Assembly: GCA_023678885.1 (NCBI GenBank)
Contig: CM042972.1
Coordinates: 12,234,501 to 12,298,500, forward strand
From: Pogostemon cablin
Lineage: Eukaryota > Streptophyta > Magnoliopsida > Lamiales > Lamiaceae
DNA: 64,000 nt
Direction: 5' to 3'
Below are positions 10,521 through 22,754 of the stretch, piece by piece; position 1 is the first letter of the stretch; every line of letters begins with the position of its first letter. A program made the translations under genes and the position numbers. The notes under the pieces are model-generated. The model saw only the letters and a program-made list of their open reading frames with translations. It was not told the DNA's origin and did no database searches.

Positions 10521-12042
10521 TGATGAGTGATGTTTTTACCTAAATTTCAGTATCTTTTATTGTGTGTTTTCGTATTATTTTATTCGTATTTGTGTATTAT
10601 TTGGTTGTATTTTGTGTTTTTATTGAAATGTGTGTGAATGAACTTAAACCTATGTGTTTAGTGCCTTTTTATTGGATGCTAGACATGATAAGGAAGACGT
10701 AGGAAAAAGCAGATCTCAATTCGGAGTTGAAACGAGGGAGAACGAGCTAAAACAGTGAAGGAAACAGGGCAGCAGCAACACGACTGGCCGTGTTGGGTGC
10801 ACGGGTCATGTCGCACACGGCCCGTGTAGCCAACACGGGCCTATAAGGAGAGGCCGTGCGGCATCATTAATTCACCCAACACAGCTACCTTATGGCTGTA
10901 TTGCAGAGTACGACTCGTGTCGTGTGAAATTCTATAAAAAATCAGAATCCTTCTAGAAGCTTCCCAAGGGGTATAAATACCAAATACTTCAATATTTTTG
11001 AGGAGATCTGAAATTTACAGCCCTGCACACAACTCACACACCATTTCTTTCATTCCACACCATCATCTTCATCCATTCTTCATCTTTTGGATCTACCATC
11101 ATCCCACCTCAATTTCTACATCCAATTGAAGGAAAAGGATCAAGGAAGAGAGGAATGTACAAAGAAGGGAAGGAGATCACCATTGATGATAGATCAAGGG
11201 AGTTTTCATTCAATCTTTGTATTAAACCTCATAGTTTTATCATGATTTGTAAGGATTTAATTGTCTATGTTAGTTTCTTTATGAAAATGGTAGGCTAATC
11301 TCCCTTGTGAGATTAGCAACATGAGAGTTGTTGGATAATTTTGGGATTTGTGTATTTGAATTCATATGTTGATTGGATCTATGGCTTTCTATCATTGTTT
11401 ATTAATTGCTTGATTTGTTTTGTTGATTTGTGTGTTTAGTTGTTCTAGATATATGATTAGATTGAGAAATCAATTAAATGCTTAGGATAATTAAGTGAAT
11501 CATTTCGTCAAACACTTCATGTGCATTATAAATTGTAAAGAGATTGAGAAATCTTTTAGAGTTTAGAATCTTTGATAGGACATATGGTTGGTTTGATTGA
11601 GAAATTGATTAATCATGTGAAGGGACTCTTAATTCAAGCTTAGTACCTAGTTGGAATTGTTTGAATGAGAACCAATCCATTGAGCTTGATTCCATATCCT
11701 ATTCGTCTAGAGAGGGAGTTTAGGTGAACTTAGTGTTGGCCCTTAGTCTAAACCCATGATCATATGAATTTGATGCATTTATCCTAGGATTTCCACTTCT
11801 CAATTGTTGTTAATCTCACTTTTACTCAACTTGGAAAACCACTCATTTCATCTATCTATTTTATTTGCTACCATTACTTGCTTTAGTAATTGTTATTTAC
11901 TTGTGTTTCAAAAGCCCATCATTGATGTTTAGTCTCTGTAAAATTGCGATAAACGTGATCTTGCTTAAGTTCTAGCATCGACCTCCCTACAGTTCGATAA
12001 ATTCTTGAATTGGTCAACCCGACTACAAGTTATGGCTAATCA
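10521..12042 (+). repeat. RE3, solo LTR related to RE2
   Basis: 1522 bp. It starts TGATGAGTGATGTTTTTACC and ends GGCTAATCA, and aligns along its length with the RE2 LTRs but is more diverged. It has its own five-base duplication GCTAA at 10516-10520 and 12043-12047. No internal region lies between the flanks, so it is a solo LTR left by recombination between two LTRs. TATAAATA is at 10972-10979. The U3 contains several CACGG/CCGTG motifs (about 10780-10860). Confidence 0.92.
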
Positions 12043-12047
12043 GCTAA

Positions 12048-13619
12048 CAACTTCTACTACCAAATGCTTATTGAGGGAGTTCATTCTACACCCTACCACT
12101 TCTATGTGTTTAGCATAATTTGATTTGATTTGGATTGATATGATTAGCATGTTGCTTCATTTTTTTTTTGTTTGTGGGAGATTTACTTTAGTAATTTAGG
12201 ATTTCCTTTTCAATCAAGGATGAGATGTTTGTGAGCTTAATTGTCATGAATGATATGAATGTTTGCTTAAATTTCTAATGATAGATGGTTTTGTTGTTTT
12301 TGCATGTTATGTATTTTTGGTTGTTTCTTGTTAGTCGAGTCTTTTCTTATGTGCTTTGTATGTATTTTTATTCTTGTTTAGGAATTGTTTTAGTGGTTTG
12401 TTTTTGGAATGTCGTGAGTCATTTTTGAATGTGAGTGATGATATGTTGTGGTAGTTTGTGATGACAAGTTATGATTAAGAATTTGTACACTTTCGAATTG
12501 TGACATGTTTTAGTTAACTTGTTCAATTTTGAGACGAATATGGTGTAATAAGTTCCTTAAGGTCCAATGCATAAACTTGTGAGTAGTTGAGCCTCAACCA
12601 TGCATACATGGTATTTCTTTTCATGAGTGGATCGGTTGTATTTGATAAGCTAGAACTTGCTCAAGGACTATAGGAACGAGCCCAATTTGTGGAGGTTAAT
12701 GATATGATCTAAGGTCATCCTTGTTATTTATAGTCATTGTTATATATTTTAATACCATGAACATCATCCCTAGTCAACCACTTTGAGCCTTTAAGCCTTT
12801 TTCTTGTGAATTTAGCATATTACAAGCCATGATCACTTACTTAAGCCTTATATATATACCCTTTATGTGGGTGATTGAGGAGATGGTAGCTAGAAAGGTT
12901 TGATGAGAAAGCAAAACAAAGAAAGGAAACGGTAAACAAGTAAAAAAAGGATGAAAAGAGTAAAAACAAGAATGAACATGCAACTTCAAAACAAGAAAAT
13001 GAGCAAAGCAATAATAATATGCTCAAGTACTTAAAAAATCGAAGAAGGAAGTATGCATTGAAAGAAGTTCAATCCAAAGAAAGTTGATGATTAGTGCTTG
13101 TGAACATTAAAGACAAGAAAGGAAGAAAGAAAAGTGGAGAAGTTGAAGAAATTGGTCATCTCTTCGATTACTTACACTTGTTTAGTCACTATTACCATAT
13201 TCTTCCTATCCTATCAAAGAGCCTATCATTACATCCTTAATGAAAGACCTTTTTGATTATTGATTGAAATTTTGGTGGTTTGTGAATGTAGTCTACTAGC
13301 AAACTTATAGTGAGTTGAGCCAATCGATTAATGAGTGTTGACTTACCCTACTTTAAAGAGTGTTGAGTGAAATTGATATCCCATTGTGAGGCTTGGACAA
13401 AGAGGGACTATATTGCACTTTGTTTTCTTTTGATTGAACTTATTAATTTCTCATGTTATAAGTTTAATGTTGTAGGATGACTTAGCATATATTGTGGTTC
13501 TTATTGCTATTGATGTGTTATTACGTGTGTTCATTTAGTCTTTTCCTTGGTGAAAATATCACCCCTTGGTTTATTATTTTCGTTGTTAGGGGACGAACAA
13601 CACTTTTAGTTTGGGGGTG
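12048..13619 (+). other. RE2 post-pol spacer, second part, with polypurine tract
   Basis: AT-rich, non-coding, lacking any Athila ORF-1-type gene. The last bases before the 3' LTR, TTTTAGTTTGGGGGTG, form the polypurine tract that would prime plus-strand DNA synthesis. The short minus-strand frame at 12841-13026 has no recognisable domain and I leave it as chance. Confidence 0.7.
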
Positions 13620-15174
13620 TGATGAGTGATATTTTCACCTAGATTTTAGTGTCTTTTTATGTGTATTTTCGTATTATTTTATCCATATTTGTGTACTATT
13701 TGATTGTGTTTTGTATTTTTACAAAAATGTGTGAGAATGAGCTTAAACATATGAAAAACAGGTGAAAACGGAGCAATAATGGAGACGGGAGATGAAACGG
13801 TGAAGAAAATTAAAAAATGGTCAACAGGACGTAAAAACACGATCGTGTTTTTATGTCATGACCATGTTTTCTTGCAGAATAAAGAAATGTACAGAGAGCT
13901 GAAATTTTGCAAGAAAACACGGACGTATGCAGGAAAACACACCCGTGTTTTCTTGTACTTGGGTGAAAAATCATGTTCCGGGCTGAAAATCGCAATTTGC
14001 ATAAAAACAAGGGCAGATGCAAGAAAATACAACCGTGTTTTCTTGCAATTGTGGCAAAATTGAAGGGCGATTTTCAGATTTCCAAGGGGGTATAAATACC
14101 CCCCAATTTCAACATTTTCACAAGTTTATCAAGAGTTTTCACTGTTTCACACACCTCACACACAATTTCTTCCATTTCACACCATCATCTTCATCCATTC
14201 TTCATCCATATCATCTACCTTCATCCCACCATCAAAATCACCATCCATTTGAGGAAAAGAAGCCAGGAAGAGAGGAGAATTACAAGGGGAAGAAGCAGAT
14301 CACCATTGGAGGCATCCAAGGGAGTTTTCATCCAAATTTTGTATTGAAACCTTATTGTTCATCATGTTTTGTAAGGATCTTAATGTCTATGTTGATTTCC
14401 TTTTGAATATGGTAGACTAATCTCCCTTGTGAGATTAGCAACATGAGAGTTGTTGGATAATTTTTGGATTTGTGTATTTAAATTCATATGTTGATTGGGT
14501 AAATGGATTTTCTATCATTGATGTTTGAGATCTTGAGGTTTATGATGGTTTGTGTGTCTAGTTGTTCTAAATATGTGATTAGATTGAGAAATCAATTATA
14601 TGTTTAGGATATTGAGTGAATCATTTCATCAAACACTTCATATGCATTATAAATTGTAAAGAGATTGAGAAATCCTTTAGAATTTAGATCCCTTTGATAG
14701 AACATGTGATTGATTTGATCGAGAGGTTGGTTAATTATGTGAAGGGACTCTCATTTCAAGCTTAGTACCTAGTTGGAATTGTTTGAGTGAGAACCAATCC
14801 ATTGAGCTAATTGAGACTCATATCCTATTCATCTCGAGAGGGAGTTTAGGTGAATTTAGTATTGACCCTTAATCATTGCCCATGACCATATGAATTTGAT
14901 GCATAATTCCTAGAATTACCACTTCTTGATTGTTGTTAATCTCACTTTTAATCAATTTGGAAAACTACTTTTCATCCATCCATCTTGTTTTTTTTTATCA
15001 TTGCTTGTTTGCTTGCTTTGATTACTTATTTTTACTCGTTTAACAACCACTCTATTGATGATTCATCTCTATAAAATTACAAGAAACGTGAGATCGCTTA
15101 AGCACTAGTACCTACCTCCCTGTGGTTCGATAAATTATTTTAATTGGTCATCCCTACTACAAAATGGCTAATCA
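13620..15174 (+). repeat. RE2 3' LTR
   Basis: 1555 bp, partner of 2753-4301. The hairpin cluster is present but its arms carry mismatches. TATAAATA is at 14091-14098. By eye the first 145 bases differ from the 5' LTR at roughly ten positions. Confidence 0.95.
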
Positions 15175-15179
15175 AAGCG
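15175..15179. other. Target-site duplication of RE2, right copy
   Basis: AAGCG, identical to 2748-2752. Confidence 0.9.
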
Positions 15180-16066
15180 ACTCCATCAGCTCTTTCTGCC
15201 AGCTAATCATATATGTTTGCAGCCATCTCCTCAAATATCTCTTCTGTTGCCTCAGCAAACTGCATAAATATCGATCCACCTGCTGTCGCGTCCACCAACA
15301 CTCTTGAATCTCTTCTTATGCCTTGATAGAAGAAGTCTAAGTAAGTATCCTTTGAAAATCCGTGTTTGGGACAACTACGCAACAGCTCTTTGAACCTCTC
15401 CCATGCCTCATAGAAACTCTCCAAGGACCCTTGTTTGAATTGTGTGATCTTTTCTTAATCAAGAAACTCTTGGATGGAGGGAAGTATTTATTTAGAAACA
15501 TATCTGCTAGTTGCTCCCAATTAGTACAACATCCTTGAGGAAGGATGTTGTACCACTCATTGGCTTTCCCCGTAAGTGAGAATGGGAAAAGCCGCATCAT
15601 GATAGCATCCTCTGGAACATTCATGTGCTTCTGCGTCCTAGCATATTCATCAAATAACTGCAGATGCTCACTAGGATTCTCCAAAGGGTTCCCACTAAAT
15701 TGTTGTCTCTCTAACATTCAGATCAATCCAAAAGGTAACTCAAAACTCTCTGCGGTGATCGCAGGTCCATTCAACCCAGCATTAGTAGTGTGCTTCAGTT
15801 ATACTGGTCCTGCATAGGGTTGGGGCCCGCTCATCATCAGCCATCTCTCTAATCTCAGTTTCTTCAGCCAAGTTAGATCCCTCAAGTTGTTGTGAAAGCT
15901 GTTCAAATTCCGCTAGTAACTCTTCTTCTGACGAGTGATAACTATCTGACTCTGGACTAGGAATAGGTGTAGCTGGCTACTTTCTCTTCCTTCTGTTCTA
16001 TCTAACAAGTGCTTCAAGTTCTAGGTTTAATGGTTCGATTGCTCGTCCACTCGACCTAGTGATCAT
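15175..16066 (-). pseudogene. RE1 gag, N-terminal part
   Basis: On the minus strand gag starts at 16066 with MITRSSGRAIEPLNLELEAL, the same type of opening as RE2 gag. It passes through a Ser/Glu-rich segment (SPESDSYHSSEEELLAEFEQ) and reaches the Retrotrans_gag core: ERQQFSGNPLENPSEHLQLF, MMRLFPFSLTGKANEWY, FLNKYFPPSKS, ESFYEAWERFKELL, then VDATAGGS and FEEMAANIYD. Several stops are visible, including two in the first 40 codons and one after NIYD. A frameshift falls near 15430-15450. The reading frame continues into 2752 on the other side of RE2. Confidence 0.82.
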
Positions 16067-16196
16067 ACACCTATTCTAACTCAAAAGATCAGAATTGTTT
16101 GGATCAAAAATAAATTAAAATAAATAAAAGCAAGTAAAATTTAACATCCTACAAGAAAATAAATCACTATAAAATTAAATTAAATCTATAAACCAT

Positions 16197-16214
16197 CCCT
16201 GACAGGCGGCGCTA
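16197..16214 (-). promoter_or_regulatory. RE1 primer binding site
   Basis: The minus strand reads TAGCGCCGCCTGTCAGGG, a decayed version of the tRNA-Asp-type site seen in RE2, six bases inside the LTR edge. Confidence 0.65.
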
Positions 16215-16220
16215 AGAACT

Positions 16221-19200
16221 TGATCGCTATTTTCTTTCACCCTTATGTGTAAGGGATCGATTGTAGTACGCGTGACCAAGTGAATATCGTTCCTATGAGA
16301 TAGATATAAACTTAACAAGTACTTCTATTAATGATAATTCAATTGCAAGACAAATTCGGGAGTTTTTTAAGGAATGATTAATTAAACAAATAAAACTGAA
16401 TTAAAATAATTAAACTAAGCAAATAAAAATAAATAACACAAGAGAAATGATTTAGAATTCAAGAATGGAGAATTGGTAATGCTTGGGCTAACAGCTTAAC
16501 TATGTGACTAATTTATCTAGACTCAAGTTAATTACCTGCAGATGATTATAAGAGGACCACTAAGCCTAGTTAAATCACCTTGATCGGGTATGATCTAACA
16601 CTTATAATGAGCTGAAAATCCTAGGATCAATAAGAAATTAACTCTCTCCCCCTCTATAGGTACTTCATGCTAAATTCCATTAAAGGCTAGAGTACTAGAC
16701 TTCCCTTTCTAGGTACGCGATTATTAACCCATTTTGTTTCTTTACTAATTACCTAATAATGATGTTTTACCAGGTAATTAATATTCCAAATTGATTGTCT
16801 AATACTCTTAGGTATTATAGGCCAATCATCTATGACTTTCACAGGAAACAACAATTATTATGTAGAAATAGAGAATCCTATTAACTATCAATCAGTGATA
16901 CCGTCAAGAATAATTAAAGGAATCAAAACTAAAAATACAATAATATGAAGTCTCAAAAATATCCTCTTCAATAAGGAAATAAACAATCTGCAAAGTAGTA
17001 AACCCAAGTCTAGGGTAATCAAATCACATAGTCAAATCTGTCTTAGCACCCTAACATTACCAACAAAGAAGCTTAGCCCATGGATTTACAAGGGCAATTC
17101 ACAAAGATGTAATAAATCCTAACCATTGTTCTAAAATAACAAAGAACCCTAACCATTGTTCTAAAATAACAAAGAAAAATAATTAAAGATAAAAAACCCT
17201 TTTTGGAGGGCTCCGTCTCTTCAATTACGATCTCCGTTGGAATCTCCATCTCCGATCCAATTAGCAACTCTGATCATTTCTCCGGTGGATGGATGGAAGG
17301 TGGTGAATAATAGAGAAAATTAGGGTACTGTATGTCGTGAGGTATGAGCCGTGAATCAGACTAAGCTTTTATACTTGATTGGGCCTGGGCCAAAATAATT
17401 GACGTGGCGTGCAAGGATTGGGCCACACGGCATCGTACGCCTTCACACGGCTCTCACACGACTGCGGATGAATGCACGACGTATGTACATGGCATGGCAG
17501 ACACACGACTAGGGATGACAATTTTACCCGTCAGGTCGGGCTACCCGACGGGTACCCGCATAGCGGATATAGAAAAATCGGGTAAAATCGGATAACGGGT
17601 CGGGTAGTACTCGAACCCAAAAAAAACTGTGCGGTTAAGGGTAGGGTATGAGTTTCCTTATATTTACCCATACCCGACCCGTACCAGACCCTAAAATTAC
17701 CCGAATGTGTGTGTATATATATATATAATAGTATTATATATTTAATTGAATGTCTAAATCTAATATTTCTTTTAGTATAATAATATTGTTGATGAAAAAT
17801 TTATGATGTATTTAATATTTATTTATTATAATATGTTTAATATTTTTAACTAAAATTTATATTCTTGTCCTGATATAAATATAAATAATTTTTAAGAATT
17901 ATAATAAATCTTGTTCTATGTTATAATATTATGTGTTATTTATAATTATTTTTAAGAATTATAATTATTTTTTAAAATATTTTAACAAAAAAAATAATAT
18001 TCAAATTGAGATATCTTGATGGTGAAAAGGAGAAGCAAGACTTTGAAGTTTTCATACTTAAACCAAGGAATTGAAAGCAATTGTTAGGATATGATGTTTG
18101 TTTTATGAATTTATTTGATTAATTAACTATGAATTTATGATGTTTTCTTATTAACGGACTTAGACATTATTGTTGTTGACTTTATTTTCTAATTTGCATA
18201 TTTTATTTTAGGTTATTCATTTATGTATTATAATTATTTTTTGGTTGTTATAGTTTTAAAAAAATGGGTTGTGTCGGGTCGGGTAGAGTCGGGTGGATTC
18301 GAGTATCCACATATTATTCGCAAAATATACTAAGATTGCGGGTATCCGTTTACCCGCACATTACCCGTATACCAGATGGGTATACCCGTATTCTATCTGA
18401 AGCTCTATTTTAGGGTAAAAGGGTAGGGTATGGGTAGGGAGGATAGGGTATATGGTAGTATGTGGATTTGTCATACCCGTACCCTACCCTACCCATTTCC
18501 ATCCCTACACACGGCATCGTGTTCTTTGCGCACAGCTGGAATCGGGCGTCCACAGACTTCACTCAGCAAAGGATGACATACACGACAATGGGCAGTGTTA
18601 CACAATGGAAAACGAGCAAGAAAACTGCTCCGCGCTCGCCCCCACGCGCGATGTCGTGCGTGCTTCGACAATCTGTGCGACTCCACGGTTTTGAGCATAA
18701 CTTCTTCATCTGGCCTGCGATTTGAGTGATTCTTGCACTTACGCAATCCTCTCTTCCTTGGGTTTCTACTCATAAAAGAACACACAGAAAATCTAACATT
18801 TGAAGGTAGAAAATATCCTGAAAAATTGGCACCATCGTGCTGAGCACGAACAACTTACGCGATGTCAGCGTCTTGATCATAACTTCCTCGTTTGAAATTC
18901 GATTGAGGTGTTTCTTGAGCCAAAATAATATTCTCTTCTGTAGCTTTCCAACTATATATCATATGACTAATTTGGACTACTACAATGATACAAAAAAATT
19001 ATGGAAAGTGGACGTTTGTTTGCTTGTAAGTATCTCGAATTCATCCTTCATTCTAACTTTGCGTTCTTGAACCTTTTTCCTATCAAAATACAAAAAAATA
19101 CCTCTCATGCTCCTTTTAGTTGATAATAATTCAAAGTATAAAGATTTGTGCTATTAATAGTAATTAAACACTCAAAGAGGTATCAAATTGGACTAAAAAG

Positions 19201-19223
19201 TACATGAATTTCTACTCTCATCA
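16221..19223 (-). repeat. RE1 5' LTR, split by a hAT element
   Basis: The U5 end at 16221 aligns with the LTR fragments at 58111 and 63233 (shared GTGACCAAGTGAATAT downstream of the edge). The U3 start is placed at 19223, where the minus strand begins TGATGAGAGTAGAAATTC. That edge is inferred from sequence style only, because the 3' LTR lies outside the window. The U3 is rich in CACACGGC-like motifs (17430-17509 and 18508-18540). A 29-base tandem repeat lies at about 17105-17175. No gene is present; the short frames at 18452-18785 are in CACGG-rich LTR sequence. Confidence 0.65.
17510..18507. mobile_element. Non-autonomous hAT-like element, copy 1
   Basis: 998 bp, bounded by TAGGGATG and CATCCCTA. 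It is flanked by an eight-base duplication with one mismatch, CACACGAC (17502-17509) and CACACGGC (18508-18515). Eight-base duplications and termini of this form are typical of the hAT superfamily. Subterminal regions are packed with TACCCG/CGGGTA motifs; the centre is AT-rich with no transposase. The body matches copy 2 at 24802-26146 except for different central sequence. Confidence 0.82.
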
Positions 19224-19934
19224 GTTTGATTGATAATGCGTTGATATTTTTTTCTTGATTTGGGAAGTAATAGTTTAGTAGAGGCCCAATAGGACATGGT
19301 GAAGGGATCGATTGCAAAGTGGTGTAGGAGAGAAGAGGCGGTAGGGAAGAGTTGGTGGTGGGGACCTGGAGGATGATATAGCGGAGACATGTCTTCGCTG
19401 AAGTTACATGTAAACTTACTACTTCAAAGAGAATGAGATAACAAAGCATAACATTATTTCTATTGATCAAATTAATTATGTTGAGTTTAGATATCTCATT
19501 GTTATACCTTACTCAAACTTTAATTATCTTCCTTATGTGAATTTATATATGTCACTGTTACGCCTTACTCAAAATTTAATTATTATCCCTTTTAAGCATG
19601 TTGCCTCCTATCTACATCTTAATCATCTTCTAGAGGATACTCTGATTATTAATCACAGAAAGCCACCCGTTTATGTACTCAGATTTCAAAATATCATCTT
19701 ATGCATAATAACCACCCCTGCACTTTTAAAATTAACCCCAACATGATAAACACATTAATTAACAATTTGCATACAGATAATTTACTTTAAAAAATACATT
19801 ATTTTTTTAAACTATACTTTATAACAAAAAATCACATTACAAACGATGCTACGTGCAACTAATACACTTTTCAATTATAATTTATGAAAAAAATAATATC
19901 ACATCACAAAATATAACATGCTCGCGACGACACG
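19224..19934. other. Unassigned sequence
   Basis: AT-rich with one more mixed stretch (about 19260-19400). The minus-strand frame 19183-19470 (95 residues) straddles the proposed RE1 edge and shows no domain I recognise. I see no supported gene. Confidence 0.4.
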
Positions 19935-20132
19935 GGATATTTTATGACACACTGGTGTGACATCTCCTGTAACACCTGCTTATGGAATGACACGTGTTGG
20001 GGAGGAGAAATCCAATCCCTGCCCAAAGGTTGACTGATTGACTTAGGGTATAATTTTCCTTCTCTCTCTTACGTGTCACTCATCCAACGGAGAGACACAG
20101 AAGATGTCATACCAAAGTGTCACAGAAGATCC
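19935..20132. mobile_element. Hairpin MITE, copy 1
   Basis: About 200 bp with terminal inverted repeats of roughly 35 bases, for example TGACACACTGGTGTGACATC on the left against TGACACTTTGGTATGACATC read from the right. There is no coding sequence. A relative lies at 20296-20487. Superfamily is undetermined because I could not settle a target duplication. Confidence 0.6.
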
Positions 20133-20295
20133 AGATCCGCTGGTGACGTGCAACGTATTAGTTGGATTTAATAAATTTAAATATATCTTTATTTGGGTAT
20201 TTAAGTAATATAGATTTTAATTTTTATGTCTAAACAATATGTAAAAGTAAAGGATAATGTGTGTGAAATTATAGGGTGTGTGTAGTGAGATGCTA

Positions 20296-20487
20296 GGATG
20301 TCATGTGACACTTTGGTGTAACATTTCCTTATAGAATAACACGTGGCGGGGGTGAGTAAATTCCTCATATTTAAAGATTTATAAGTTGACTTAAGGTATA
20401 GTTAAAGTGTCCCTCAATTTTCCTATGTGTCATTTATCCAATGTAGTGACATAAAAAATATCACATTAAAGTAGCATAGAAAATCTA
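20296..20487. mobile_element. Hairpin MITE, copy 2
   Basis: About 190 bp, diverged relative of 19935-20132, starting GGATGTCATGTGACACTTTG. The ends are imperfect inverted repeats. The internal motif CACGTG lies at a matching place in both copies. Confidence 0.55.
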
Positions 20488-20959
20488 AACCCGAGTAAAA
20501 GTTGAGTGACATTTAAGCCATCCAAATAAATTGATTAAATAACCTTGAATCTGAATTTTAGTTTCAAAAACAAATAATTTAAAATATATAAATATGTACT
20601 TTCTTATCAATCTAAGAGTGCTAGTTAAAAATAAAATCTATGTTTAGAATGAAACCTCACCCATTCACTATACTGTAAAGTGGTTGTAATTAGAATTTTT
20701 CTAATAAATTCTAACTAAAAATTGGAGAGAAATCAATATAAATATAAAATGAACTCAAAATAATTTATTGTTACCTAGTTGATAGCCGTGAAAAGATATG
20801 AAATCAGATCGACGCGGATCCATGTATTCCAACACCCATATTGTAATCATATAGACACAGATCCAACATAATTCACCTACAAATTTCCAGATAATTAAAA
20901 AAATTTATATATAAAAATTCAGTATTTGAATTATTCAAAATTCATTATATTTATAAAAT
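20488..20959. other. Intergenic AT-rich sequence
   Basis: Nothing recognisable beyond the end segment (about 20928-20959) that is duplicated at about 22205-22235. Confidence 0.5.
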
Positions 20960-21381
20960 GGAAAAATTACTCATAGGTACACACTTTGTATCCCTAATTA
21001 CTATGAGATACATTGATTTAAAAAAAATTACTCTCACATACAAAATATTAAACTTAAATACCAAATATAACCCTAAACTCATACACTTTTAAACCACAAA
21101 TCCTAAACCCTCACTCACCGCTGGATCACCACCAGACTGCCGCCGCCGCCAGACAGCCTCCGGCCGATCGCCGGACCTCCGCAAGACCACCACACTTTTT
21201 TGCTGCACACACTTTTTTTACTGCACATAACTTTTGTTGTACACAAATATTTATGTGCAGCACATTGTAAGGGTAATATTGGAATATCACTATATATTTA
21301 TGTAGTTAGTAGTAATATTTTTGTATGTTTGTATCTCATAGTAATTAAGGAGATTTCAATGTATCTAGTAGTAACTATCCC
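20960..21381. mobile_element. Mutator-type MITE, copy 1
   Basis: 422 bp with a nine-base duplication bearing one mismatch, TTATAAAAT (20951-20959) and TTATTAAAT (21382-21390). The ends are inverted repeats with the core ATTACT..TAG. A GC-rich central stretch (GCCGCCGCCGCC, CCGGCCGATCGCCGG) is followed by repeats of TTTGCTGCACACAC type. It aligns with copy 2 at 59173-59699. Nine-base duplications point to the Mutator superfamily. No transposase is present; the 62-residue frame at 21200 is not convincing. Confidence 0.78.
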
Positions 21382-21479
21382 TTATTAAATTTATTATTAT
21401 TATAATTAAAAAACCACAAACTAAATTTATTATTATAATTAAAAAAACTCACCATAGAAGAACAAATTCTCATCGGTGC

Positions 21480-22105
21480 AGGATACTAATACACTAATAG
21501 TACAGGGTCAGACCAAGAGCTCGCGAACTCCTTGATGAAAAAAGGGGGGAATGCGCCCGAAAGCCCCCTTCTACTGCATCAAGTACTGGATAGGATGACA
21601 CCCTATAGACCAGAAAGCTCCCGGATGATCTGATTCAATTGGCATAGATTCTATACGCTTAAATCGATTCCTTTTCTATTTGTTTAAGAATGGCCTCAAC
21701 AAATTAGGTATTGTGAGAAGGAAGGATAATTACACTACACCACCCAGAAGCACTAAGTGCGGGAGGGCTTGATCAAGACTCAAGGGGAACTTCTTTGCCT
21801 GGTTCGTGCTAAATCCGGTTCCACCCCCAAAATCTCATATGTAGAGTGTAGAGCCCAATCCTATTCTCATCCAATATTAAATGAGCATTGGTTTACCGCC
21901 TTATTTGCTTAGATTTTCCAGTTCAGCATTGGTCGATTATCTACATTCGCAAGCTGAAACACAAGGCTTTCATGCAGCACGTTTTAGTATGACTTCTCGG
22001 CTTGATTCTCTATTTTAGAGTGGTGATAAGGTGGGGTTTTTCATTCTCAAAATCTCTTAAGAGAAGATTGAAGCTTCAACTGAGAAAGTGGCCTCCCCGT
22101 GGATC
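21480..22105. other. Probable organelle-derived insert
   Basis: About 625 bp, clearly richer in GC than its AT-rich surroundings. Its style (GAAAGCCCCCTTCTACTGC, AAAAGGGGGGAATGCGCCCG) resembles plant mitochondrial intergenic DNA. I recognise no gene in it. This is judged on composition and texture only. Confidence 0.4.
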
Positions 22106-22430
22106 ATATCATGACTGACAACCCTTAAAAAAATATACAACCCAGTAAGTAATTAATGTAAAAGTTGTGAGATAAAAAAAATGGACAAAATAAAAAAATG
22201 ACCAATCTCATATTACAAAATTCATTCTATTTATAAATTTTATTATTATTATAATTAAAAAAACCCACTAACTAAATTTATTATTGTAATTATAATCAAT
22301 CACAAACTCATAAACAATCAAATCATGACTGACAAACCTTAAAAAAAGTACAACCCAGTAAATAATTAATGTAAAAGTTGTGAGATGAAAAAATGGACAA
22401 AATAAAAAATAACCAATCTCATATAGCTTA
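22106..22430. repeat. Direct duplication of about 217 bp
   Basis: The block starting CATGACTGACAACCCTTAAA at 22109 recurs at 22326 with few changes. The segment between the copies (about 22205-22280) is also a paralogue of the sequence flanking MITE copy 1 and preserves that site without the MITE. Confidence 0.75.
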
Positions 22431-22754
22431 CATTTATTTTGCCACTAAAATAATAAAACATAAAAAATACCCAAAATTATTGTCACTTTCCAAAAATATC
22501 CTTATATAATGTTTGACTTTTACAAATAATATATTTTATTCTCTAATAGATAGGGAATAGGTCATGACATGACCTTTTCTTTTTTACTTAATTAATTGTA
22601 GGTGGGTGGAAATTAAATGTTGTAAGTAAATATTCAAAAAGTTACAGAATATTTTTTGGACCACAACCTTCCTCATTCCTTTTTCACATTTCTCTCTCTC
22701 AATCCCTAAATTATAAATTTTAAAAAAAATAGAAATTATAAAAATACTACCTAT
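22431..22754. other. Intergenic AT-rich sequence
   Basis: Nothing recognisable. Confidence 0.4.

Larger units (their letters stand above)
2753..15174 (+). mobile_element. RE2, Athila-like Ty3/gypsy retrotransposon
   Basis: A full-length but decayed element. It has 5' LTR 2753-4301, tRNA-Asp-type primer site, gag, protease, reverse transcriptase, RNase H, integrase, a long post-pol spacer, a purine tract and 3' LTR 13620-15174. Both LTRs start TG and end CA, and the flanks carry the duplication AAGCG. The protease form, gag without zinc knuckles and the long spacer fit the Athila clade of non-chromovirus Ty3/gypsy elements. The LTRs differ by several percent in the part I compared, so the insertion is old. 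All coding segments are broken. A related solo LTR (RE3) lies inside the spacer. Confidence 0.93.
15175..19223 (-). mobile_element. RE1, Athila-like element, 5' portion
   Basis: Upstream half of RE1: gag start, primer binding site and a roughly 2-kb 5' LTR (16221-19223 less the hAT insertion). See the entries for its parts. Its partner half is 1-2752. Confidence 0.78.

Noticed and set aside
19183..19470. 95-codon minus-strand frame as a gene
   Set aside because: It straddles the likely RE1 LTR edge, with no recognised domain and no supporting signals.
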